Assembly (NCBI GenBank): GCA_001970955.1
Contig: MPUH01000132.1
Coordinates: forward strand, 1 to 64,000
From: Stentor coeruleus
Taxonomy: Eukaryota; Ciliophora; Heterotrichea; Heterotrichida; Stentoridae
Length of the DNA stretch: 64,000 nt
Direction of reading: 5' to 3'
The notes beneath the pieces were generated by a model, which searched no databases, was not told the origin of the DNA, and saw nothing but the letters and a program-made list of their open reading frames with translations. The translations under genes and the position numbers were made by a program. Below, piece by piece: positions 1-8,216 of this stretch (positions are counted from its first letter, which is position 1; the number at the start of each line of letters is the position of its first letter).

Positions 1-17
1 AAACACCCTAACACCCT
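1..17 (+). repeat. Macronuclear telomere remnant, CCCTAACA x2
   Basis: Bases 2-17 read AACA-CCCTAACA-CCCT, exactly two permuted units of the 8-mer CCCTAACA. This is the telomere repeat known from Stentor and Blepharisma, and the C-rich strand runs 5' to 3' inward, as it should at a left chromosome end. No other copy was seen in the window. Only two units remain, probably because the assembly trimmed the end. A 16-base match in such AT-rich DNA is unlikely by chance, and its place at base 1 strengthens the call. Confidence 0.8.
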
Positions 18-415
18 GATGAATGCTTCTAAAAGAAAATCACAGCCTGTTCCTACAGATAATAAATGCTTTTCAAATAAAAAAGAAATGCCAAACCAGA
101 TATTGATATTGATTTGAATCCAAATAAATAAACTTACTTAAATGACCAAGAAGTTATTCAGAACCAATATTGATTATAAAAAATCTATTCTCCACAGTGA
201 TAATCCTACTCTTACAGGTCAATTATATAAAGAAATTTTAGAACAAAAATTCAAGTTGTCAACAAAAGGTTTTATGAAACTTGAAATATAAAGAAGAAAT
301 ATTCAATTTTTGAAAGATAAATCCAATTAAGGGTATGCTAATGGGTATTTAGCGGGAAAATCGAAAATTTGTGGACTTTCTTTTTCGAAAATTAGGGCGT
401 TCATTAAAATAAGAA
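18..415 (+). other. Subtelomeric DNA with short decayed ORFs
   Basis: Two short open stretches follow the telomere. One starts with ATG at 19 and runs about 32 codons. The other starts with ATG at 142, ends at 291 (49 codons), and continues readable in the same frame beyond its stop. They look like the decayed N-terminal part of a larger gene, possibly the transposase that follows, but I see no diagnostic motif. Confidence 0.4.
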
Positions 416-1460
416 TTGATAAGGTTTTTATATATAAAAAATGGAGGAAATCGTGAATTTCAAGAAAATCCTTTTAGTAGTCCTTTAGCATTAGCAGTTC
501 TAAGGCTTTGCTTCGGTAAAACATATTCTGAGATTCAATCAATGCACGAATCTGCTGGAAAATCTCGATACTTCATAACTAGGTTGAGAGTTTTAATCCT
601 GGGAAATTTAATATCACTCCCTTAAAACGAAAATTGCTATTAGAAACTGGCTTAAGCAAGCAGATGAAAAATACTGTATAAAGTTTTTAAAGGATTGAGA
701 TTATCTAAACGTTGATATTGTAAGAGTAAGTGATATTCATCCAAAAATAGTTTAAATTTATGCAACTTTGAAAATAAGCCAAGAAAAATACGTCCAGATA
801 TGTCAAAAATTGGTGATTAAGAATTCCTTGAGGTATCAGCCATTGTTAAAATACTCATAAATATACAATTATTGGGATGATAAAGTATTACTTCAAAAAA
901 AAGGGAATATTAGTTTCAAGGTTAATACTTGGAATAGAGTTGAAAAATAGAGGATATTTATTTAAAAAGCGAGAGTAATATCATGCTTAGTAATAGAGCA
1001 TAAAGTAAAGAGAAAAGGACATGCAGAATATCTTTTAACAAATAATGTTAACGAAATGATATTCTCTGATGAATCTTATGTAAGATTGTATCGGAACACC
1101 CTCTTAACATGGTACAAGCGAGAAAATAATTGTGACTTAGTGCAGGCAAAGACTTCAATTGCGGGGAGATGATATGGATACAATAAGTATTAAGATTGGA
1201 AATTTACTCTTTACATTAAGGAATTAAAGGATTAATAAATTTAGTTGTTTACACTGACATAATTATTTCAGATTATCTTTTATTTATGTGAATTCCAACT
1301 CAATTTTTATTGGATGGAGTCACAGCTCATACTTCCAAAAGGAAAAGCAATTTTTAATAGATAAGGTATTACAGCAATTACTTAATCTCCAAATAGTCCA
1401 GATCTTAACCCAATTTAAAAGATTTGAAATATTTCAATTAGTCATCTTCTCAATAAATTT
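416..1460 (+). mobile_element. Decayed Tc1/mariner (IS630-type) transposase
   Basis: This is a fossil DDE transposase of the Tc1/mariner-IS630 superfamily. The first part (about 480-600) encodes a helix-turn-helix-like stretch with the pattern LRLCFGKTYSEI...SRYFITRLR. Near 1057 the text NEMIFSDESYV carries the first catalytic Asp. Near 1309-1345 LLDGVTAHTSK carries the second, in another frame. Near 1385-1420 comes SPNSPDLNPI, the signature just before the third catalytic residue, where a stop codon now sits. In-frame stops and frame changes are many, so it cannot be active. I could not identify terminal inverted repeats, so the element borders are unknown. It lies beside the telomere, a usual graveyard for such elements. 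Confidence 0.75.
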
Positions 1461-2153
1461 CTACTAAAAATCAATTTCTAATGCAAGAGGTCTTATTTTT
1501 TCACTCAATGCCTTAATAAAATATATTCATTCTAAACTGTATAAATACAGAGTATTTAATGTACATGTAAATAGCCAAGAACATACAGTATCTATATAAA
1601 GTATAATATAAAAAATCAGCAAAATTATATATTTCTTTTTAAAGTCACATTTAGGCAGTGTGGAAGATGATATTCATAATTAAGAATATCATAAAATCAA
1701 CAATCTTATGTCAATTCTATTCAGTTTCAATCAAAGTGAAATTAAGGATCAAGCTAGATATTTATTTTTTATAACTATTAATTTAAGTAAATACTACTAT
1801 ATATAAAAAGTAATTTTGTACATGGATTATATTAATATAAAGGAGGAATGATTAAATCTAATTTTTTAAATTCATTTTGAAAATAACTTGACTAAACTTA
1901 TTAAATTTTTATGCAACTAAGATACAAACTTTTTAGTTTAATTTTTAAAATTTTTAACTTCAGCTGAGCATTACAATTTGTATATTAACTCTTTACATTA
2001 ATGAAACTAAAATAATTGATGAAAGGATAAATATTTAGCTCATGAACTTAGAAAGCTATTTAAGGGAAGGGCATCGTTTTATTAATTTCCTTTAATTAAT
2101 CAAATGCAAATGCATACTTTATTCAATATGAAGTTATCCTTTTTTATGTTATA
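1461..2153. other. Intergenic, AT-rich
   Basis: Very AT-rich DNA with stops in all frames between the transposase fossil and the ABC transporter gene. I see no gene, RNA or clear repeat. The last part holds the upstream region of the ABC gene. Confidence 0.5.
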
Positions 2154-3929
2154 ATGAATTTTTTCAATAGAAAAGGTGATCTTCATTCTATTATTAAGCT
2201 TTTACTCCCTGAAAAGCTGCTATTAGGCAAATTTAGTTTAGCCCTTTTAGTATCTTCTGGAAGTGCATTATGCTTTCCTTTAGCTATGGTATTACACATT
2301 TAGAAAGATATTTACGGCCTTTGCGAAGAAAAAACAGAAGTCTCTAAGATATTTAAAGTTGTTGCTAAGTGGACTGCTATTTTTACTATTGGATCTTTAG
2401 GGACATATTATCGTCGTCTAACAATAGACCAACTCGTAATAAATATATAGGCCAATAAGCTTTCAATGAATCTGCGTCATCAATATTACAAGGTACTCTT
2501 ACAGAAGCGGATTTCAATTTTTGCTGAACAAAATTCAGGAAATTTATCACATCAGCTAGGCCATGACATTTATCAAATTTCTCAAACTGTTGTCTTTGAG
2601 TTCTCATCTATTCTCAGAGGTGCATCATTTTTTACTGGAGGTTTAGGCTATCTTCTTTATACTTCTGTTCCATTAACTTTGGTAACAATTTTGCCTATAT
2701 CATCGTTAGCTTTAGTATCAAAGCATTATGGGACTATTCTTAAAAAAGAAAGGGAAAAAATGTCAGAAATTTCAAGATTTGCTCAAGGATATACTCGAGA
2801 AAGAATTTCGCAAATAAAGACTGTAAAATTGTTTAACGCGGAAGGATTTGAAATGAAAAAATATAAAGAACTTCTTGATAAATTGTATGGACAAGCTGTC
2901 AATGTAGCAGGATATTCTGCAATACATCATGGACTTATGGAAGGTCTCGGTCAAAATGCTCTGCTTTGGTGCATTGGATACGGAGCCTATCTAGTTAGTA
3001 TTGATTCAGGATTAAGTATTGGAAAACTAACTGCTTTTGCTATGTATAGTATGTATTCTGGCCTTGGCTTTAGGCTTTTGTCTAGTGGATACACTGAAAT
3101 GAAAAAAGCTTCTGGAATTTATAGGATTATCAATCAAAATGCACAACTTTCAGATGTTGAAACTGTTTCTTTTGACTCAGAAAAAGTTACTTCAGTTTTT
3201 ACAAAAGGTACTCCTTACATTCAATTTCGTAATGTAAGCTTCAAATATCCTATTAGAGATCATTTAGTTTTTGATAATATATCATTTGATATCAAAGCAG
3301 GCGAAATTATTGGTATTATTGGTCAAAGTGGAAGTGGAAAGTCATCTATTTTCAATTTAATAACTCATTTGTATAAACCAACATCAGGGGATATTTTAAT
3401 AAACGGAGAGAATATACTAGAAAAGCCCGCCTGGTGGCCTAGACAAATGATTTCTATTGTAAGTCAAGAAACTTTACTATTTACAGGTAGTATTATAGAC
3501 AATATAAGATATTCAGACCCTCAAGCATCTGAAGAAGCTATAATGGAGGCATGCAAAAAAGCAGATGCATATGATTTTATTATGGAAATGCCAGAAAAAT
3601 TCAATACACCCGTAGGTGAGCAAGGCTATGCCTTATCTGGAGGTCAAAAGCAGCGTATCTTAATTGCAAGAGCACTCTTAAAGAAACCTAATATATTTTT
3701 ATTTGATGAGGCTACTTCAGCTCTTGATGCAAACACAGAGGGGTATTTTCAAGACGTTATTGAAAAAGAATTTAAAGGTAAAGGCTATACTGTTATAATT
3801 ATTTCACATAGGGTCAAATCATTAAAAAATATTTGTGATAGAATTATGCTAATTGATGAAGGAAAAGTTATTGCTTTAGATACTTTTGAAAATCTTGAAA
3901 CTCATCCAGAATTCAAGCTACTTTTATAA
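2154..3929 (+). CDS. ABC half-transporter, ABCB/mitochondrial type
   Basis: Half-size ABC exporter with one N-terminal membrane domain and one nucleotide-binding domain, 581 aa after splicing. ATG 2154 was chosen because removing two 15-nt introns (2289-2303 and 2436-2450) joins three exons in one frame and restores the first membrane helices; each intron contains the stop that would otherwise end the frame. The ATP-binding domain has Walker A GQSGSGKSS near residue 380, signature LSGGQKQR near 484, Walker B IFLFDEATSALD near 504 and the switch His in IIISHR near 539. All key residues are present. Size and order fit the ABCB8/ABCB10/TAP-like group, which work as dimers in mitochondrial inner or ER membranes. 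The substrate cannot be told. I see no targeting peptide. Confidence 0.9.
2289..2303 (+). other. 15-nt intron 1 of ABC transporter
   Basis: Sequence GTATTACACATTTAG. It lies between codons 45 and 46 and carries an in-frame TAG. Removal keeps the frame. Confidence 0.9.
2436..2450 (+). other. 15-nt intron 2 of ABC transporter
   Basis: Sequence GTAATAAATATATAG. It follows codon 89 and carries an in-frame TAG. Removal joins the membrane-domain exon to the long last exon. Confidence 0.9.
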
Positions 3930-3936
3930 TTAGGAA

Positions 3937-3964
3937 ATTAGATAATTAGATAATTAGATATTAG
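3937..3964. repeat. Short tandem repeat, 8-bp unit ATTAGATA x3
   Basis: Three exact ATTAGATA units and a partial fourth begin 8 bases after the stop codon of the ABC transporter, in its presumed 3' UTR. No function is evident. Confidence 0.8.
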
Positions 3965-4429
3965 TTTATTTTGATTATATGTCTTATCAGTGGCTAAATT
4001 TAGATATATAAAAAATTTTCTTCATGCACACTTATTCTAATTATCGTGTGATTAGAAGTTATCGGGTGAAGATCAATACTAAGAATTTTAAATAATGCAC
4101 AAATATATATTGCATCCATTTTCCATAGGGATTTTGTGTTATTAGTAAAAAATTTACTAACATAAAATTTTTATATGCAGTAGAATCTCCACTTAGGACA
4201 GCTCAAAATTACATAATTCTTCAAATAATTTAATTTCTTACTCAAAGCATAGGATTAATTAACCACTTCCTTATTCTTCTAATCAAAATTTTATTAAATA
4301 AAGTTTTTGAAAATTAAGTGAATTTCTATTTAACTATATATTTTATTTAAATAGAGCTTTCTTTTGCCCTTGAGAATTATGAAGAAAAAGAATTTACTTT
4401 AAATTTATTAAATGGTCATCTTAGCTTTA
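3965..4429. other. Intergenic, AT-rich
   Basis: No gene seen. Stops are dense in all frames. Base composition shifts to clearly higher GC at about 4435, where the candidate RNA begins. Confidence 0.5.
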
Positions 4430-4678
4430 TACTGGCAGATGTTACCCCACCGTTTTCGCTTGCCTGAATGAATTGGTGTCACTCTCCTGGGACTGAGGTC
4501 AACTATCTTTCCGCCCAATTATAGTTAGAAATAGTGATGTTAAATTACAGTCAGGCCTAACTTTGACCATCCAATAGCCCTCACACATTCTGGAGACTAA
4601 ATTGGCAATAAGGTCGCTCCCAAAGGTTTTCCTTGAAGTGTTGACCTAAGTCGCTGAGGCAACTGTAGGAATTTTTTT
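4430..4678 (+). ncRNA. Candidate structured RNA, class unknown, T7 terminator
   Basis: A GC-richer block in AT-rich DNA without an open frame. It folds by eye into nested helices: TTGCCT 4460-4465 with AGGCAA 4657-4662; GACTGAGGTCAAC 4491-4503 with 4640-4652, 12 pairs with one G/A mismatch; AGTTAG 4523-4528 with CTAACT 4557-4562; CCAAT 4571-4575 with ATTGG 4601-4605; and a hairpin AAGG-TTTT-CCTT at 4623-4634. Seven T's at 4672-4678 directly follow, as in an RNA polymerase III terminator. I tried SRP RNA, RNase P, U1, U4 and U3 signatures and none fits well; TGTTACC at 4440 vaguely recalls the SRP Alu-domain loop. The 5' end is uncertain. The plus strand is inferred from the T-run. Confidence 0.45.
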
Positions 4679-5055
4679 ATTCAGTTCCAAGCTATCATTG
4701 CCTTCATCCTATACCCATATTCACAAACCAAATAGGTGCATATATAAAGACATCCTCTAAGGCCTGAAACTATGATTTTACCGAAGACCGGAAACTCCTA
4801 TGACTCCTCCAGCTAGACAGATCTCCAGACCCAGGTCGAATTTCCAGGAAATATCCTCCTAGGGCTTCACGATATTTTCTCTGAGAAATGTGGAAAAGCA
4901 ATAAACCTTTACCAATCACATTCTCTTCTAACTATATTTATTTTGATAGTGTCAAATCATTCAGCTTGACTTTGTAGATTCTTAGACCAGCGGAACTTAA
5001 CCCGATAGAAAATGTAAAATTTTAATCTAGACCGTGGACTTTTACGGGGCATATT
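4679..5055. other. GC-richer stretch without clear gene
   Basis: This continues the higher-GC island up to the RS-coding remains of the SR-type gene. Short inverted repeats occur, for example CCGAAGACCGG near 4787. Read on the minus strand, an RS-like peptide PRKSPRSR is seen just past the last stop of the SR gene, so part of this is probably decayed 3' coding sequence. No complete gene was found. Confidence 0.4.
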
Positions 5056-5198
5056 TTAACTATGAGAACTGCGATGATAGTGTCTTATACCTCTCGATCT
5101 TGGGCTTCTAGGATTTTCCTTGTACCTTTTACTTCTGTTAGTCTTCTAGAACATTTTCTTTCGCTTCTAGGTGACCCTCGAGGGCTAGATCTATCTCT

Positions 5199-5594
5199 CT
5201 ATTTTTTTCTGTTTCTGTCTCTCTCTCTATCTCTATCTCTTTCACTTTCTTTGTCTCTTTCTCTCTCTTTCCTTATCATATTCCTTATAGTTATAACTAT
5301 CTCTTTCCTTTTCTTTACTTCTCCTAGGACTGAATTTCTTTCACCTGATCTTCTTGCCTTTTCTATTCTAATTTTTCTATCATCTATTTCGGTATTGTCT
5401 AGGGATATTTTGGCAGCTTCGACATCCTTAAAATTTTCAAAAGTCACAAAGCCAAATCCTCGAGACTTGTTTGCAGAATAATCTCTGATCATCTTAGCAT
5501 GCTTTATTGTGCCAAACTTTTCGAATCTTTCCCTTAAGTTATCATCCTTTGTGCTGTAGCTTAGGTTTGATATATAAAGGTTGTTTTCTGTCAT
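5199..5594 (-). CDS. RRM protein with frame-broken RS tail (SR type)
   Basis: An RNA-binding protein with one complete RRM (residues 4-80): RNP2 LYISNL at 6-11 and RNP1 RGFGFVTF at 45-52, both canonical. The open frame then runs through an arginine/glutamate/aspartate-rich tail and stops at 131 aa. Arg-Ser peptides typical of SR splicing factors continue downstream (to about 5056) in two alternating frames, for example SPRRSKEKERDSYNY, RSSPRGSPRSERKCS and RSPRSRGIRHYHRSSHS, with stops between. No GT...AG of 15-16 nt repairs these shifts. Either the tail has decayed and this is a pseudogene or truncated paralogue, or the assembly has indels in this repetitive stretch. The family acts in nuclear pre-mRNA splicing. 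The RRM call is firm; the gene's health is not. Confidence 0.6.
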   Translation of the reverse strand: MTENNLYISNLSYSTKDDNLRERFEKFGTIKHAKMIRDYSANKSRGFGFVTFENFKDVEAAKISLDNTEIDDRKIRIEKARRSGERNSVLGEVKKRKEIVITIRNMIRKERERDKESERDRDRERDRNRKK

Positions 5595-5967
5595 GATTGC
5601 GATTTGATGGAAAATATGACATATTTTATTTGGGCCATCAGATTATTGTACTCCAACATTCCACTAATTTTAACCTTTAACCTTTAAGATTATAAATATT
5701 CTAATTATTTTTGTTCTGCAAATTATAATGAAAAATAGAAATAGCTACATTTTAGACTTAAAAAAGAATTAAAAGTTAACTATTATGCTTATAAATGATC
5801 TTGACCTTATTAATAACACTGGGAATTAAACTTTTATGAGTCTTTTTTATGCTCAAAATCAACATTTCCTTAGGTTTCAGAAATTTTGCCTATGAATTCT
5901 TCAAAAATATATTACTAACTTCTTTAAAATTCATTATTTGTTTGACTTAGTAAAATTGTATTAAGAG
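5595..5967. other. Intergenic between two minus-strand genes
   Basis: AT-rich with no supported gene. It should hold the promoter of the RRM gene and the 3' end of the EF-hand gene. Confidence 0.5.
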
Positions 5968-7596
5968 TTAATCTGAAATAAAAAGCTGAGAAAGATCCTC
6001 ACATGAGATGCTAAATCTTAATCCAAAGTTATTGTAGCGAACATAGAAATCTAACTCTGGAAATATCTCACTTCCAAATGTTTGAAATGCCTGCCTAGCT
6101 AAAGTATTGCCTCTGCATATAGATCTAATAGGATGGGCAATCATCTCCAAATAATAAAGTAACGATTTCATTTCTTTTGAATCTGGATCCTGAAACGATA
6201 AATCACTTCCTATTGTTAGAAAATCTTTAAACAACTGCTCAAATGGTGTTGTAGGCTGAAGGAGATCAGCAAAAACGGCCCAGTGCTCAGAGTTGATTAA
6301 GATATTCCCACTTTCAATACTTTTAATCAAATCGAGATTCTTTCGGCTTTTCAACTCTTCTATCCCATGCTTGCAGGTAATTTTGATATCCACAAAGTCA
6401 TCCAAAGGCGATTTAAAAACAAAATCAATTTTTTTTAAGAAATCCAAACTTTCTTCAACATAGTCATTGCAGATATCAAAAACAACAGAAGCATATACAT
6501 CAGTACTATTAGAAACAACTTTATGATTTATGCTATGAACAATATCGCGACCCATTACTGTTCCTGCAAGAAAAGAAGCTTTTACACTCGATATCATTTC
6601 TTCCACCATAAACACACTTTTTTTAGCAGCAACATCAGATGTGTGCTTCATTTGAAAAGCAATCCAACATTCATATATGTGCAAGTTAAGGATATTTGCA
6701 ATTTTGCGTAAAACCTCTTCACGTTTAGCACTACTTCCAAGGAAAATATTGAGTCCTAATTTGCAATCTGAAGGTTGGCCAATCTGAATATTGATACTTT
6801 TCTTATTCTTGTTTTTAACAATTTTAGATTTTCTGTAATATTTAACCATATTTGGAATATATTCATGTATAACATTTTTCCATTTATCCGTAATAATTTT
6901 CAAAGATTTTCCTCCTTGACGTCCTCTTCTCCACCAATAATTAAATTCATAGAAATTGATGCGACCATCATGGTTTAAATCAATACCAGAAATATAATCC
7001 TCTATTTCTTTCATTGGCATTTGATAGTTTAGCTTATTAAGTGCCTGACTCATTTCTGAACTATCAATAGCTTCATCACAGTCTTTATCAAGATCTGAAA
7101 ATATATCCTTCAAAATTTTTTCCAAGTTAAAGTTCTGTGAAATAAGCTCGGTGTAAAATATCTCTGCATTTTCGACGGTTTTTATAGTTTTATCATCAAG
7201 GGTTACCACTTTTCCTGGTGATATAATAATCTTTATGCAAATCTCTGAAAATGATTTGCAAAGATCAATAATGCTGACTTTGTCAACAGGAGATTCACCA
7301 ATCATCGCTAGACAGTCTATTACCAAATTCTTGTTGTGATTAGTTTGAAAGGGGATAAGAGTGAATGTCATTGCTACACCGCTTGGAAGCATGTAAGAAA
7401 AATAGCTTCTTGGAAATATTTTTTCAAGCATTTCAAGTGAAGGATACCAGATTAAAACATTTAAATGGTAAATCGAATTTTCACCAGCATTTTGCATTAA
7501 TGTCATTGAAAGCGATTGCTTACTTTCAGATTTACCCATATTAGGTTCATTAACTTCTGAACGAATAAGTCTCTTACTGGAACAAGTGCAACCCAT
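5968..7596 (-). CDS. Lipid-anchored EF-hand protein, unknown family
   Basis: A 542-aa soluble protein that I do not recognise as a whole. It begins MGCTCSS: Gly2 is a good N-myristoylation site, and Cys3 and Cys5 are likely palmitoylation sites, so it probably sits on the cytoplasmic face of a membrane. Two adjacent EF-hands are intact: residues 170-181 (D, D, D, acidic E at position 12) and 206-217 (DLNHDGRINFYE, fully canonical). A basic Lys-rich segment follows near 260. The C-terminal 280 residues show no known motif and no membrane helix. It is likely a membrane-attached calcium sensor. Start ATG 7596 is fixed by the MGC signal. It ends with TAA. Confidence 0.8.
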   Translation of the reverse strand: MGCTCSSKRLIRSEVNEPNMGKSESKQSLSMTLMQNAGENSIYHLNVLIWYPSLEMLEKIFPRSYFSYMLPSGVAMTFTLIPFQTNHNKNLVIDCLAMIGESPVDKVSIIDLCKSFSEICIKIIISPGKVVTLDDKTIKTVENAEIFYTELISQNFNLEKILKDIFSDLDKDCDEAIDSSEMSQALNKLNYQMPMKEIEDYISGIDLNHDGRINFYEFNYWWRRGRQGGKSLKIITDKWKNVIHEYIPNMVKYYRKSKIVKNKNKKSINIQIGQPSDCKLGLNIFLGSSAKREEVLRKIANILNLHIYECWIAFQMKHTSDVAAKKSVFMVEEMISSVKASFLAGTVMGRDIVHSINHKVVSNSTDVYASVVFDICNDYVEESLDFLKKIDFVFKSPLDDFVDIKITCKHGIEELKSRKNLDLIKSIESGNILINSEHWAVFADLLQPTTPFEQLFKDFLTIGSDLSFQDPDSKEMKSLLYYLEMIAHPIRSICRGNTLARQAFQTFGSEIFPELDFYVRYNNFGLRFSISCEDLSQLFISD

Positions 7597-8216
7597 TTAT
7601 ATATAACTTAAAAAAATTAAGATAATTATTCATTACTATGATTCTCATCAGCTATAATCCTAGATCTTTTGTTACATTTTGATGTTACAAGAATAAGAAA
7701 TTCAAATTCATTAAATAGCTAATATATTTAATAGTTGTATTAGCGATTTAGACAAGAAAATTTCATATATATACAATAATTTTTAAAGGCTAATACTTTA
7801 GGATATTTTAATGCTAGCAAAAATGTCATGGTTGAGGTTTTAAGTTTTTAACTGGCTCTAGATTTTTAACTTAAAATTCTTCAGAATGCTTGAATTGATT
7901 TATTCTGTTTAAATATCTTGCTTTTATAAGCATATAAATTTACTGAAGTTTTTTATTAGTTTAAGTATTTTTTTCTTTGCTTTTTAATAACAGGTTCAAT
8001 TTTACTAAGCTCAGGATATGAGTATTCATTCTTTATCTTCCTATCCCATATAATAGTGATAAATAAATACGCTTGCTCTAATGCTCTTCAGGAATAGAAT
8101 TCAGAAAATCTTAAATTTCCTGATCTTTTATAAATTCTTCCAGCATATAATATGATTAATATATATATTTATCTAATCACTGTAGTAGTTTGAATGTATA
8201 AAACGCGATAATAAAT
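7597..8216. other. Divergent intergenic region
   Basis: About 620 bp of AT-rich DNA between the divergently transcribed EF-hand gene and VPS18. It presumably holds both promoters. No other gene seen. Confidence 0.5.

Noticed and set aside
4430-4678. Naming the structured RNA as U1, U4, SRP, RNase P or telomerase RNA
   Set aside because: U1 lacks ACTTACCT, the U4 likeness is weak, SRP helix 8 and RNase P CR-I/CR-V are not seen, and no template complementary to the telomere repeat is present.
5062-5481. 139-aa Leu/Ser-rich ORF on the plus strand
   Set aside because: It is the antisense of the RRM/RS coding sequence; its Ser-Leu repeats mirror the Arg-Asp/Glu repeats.
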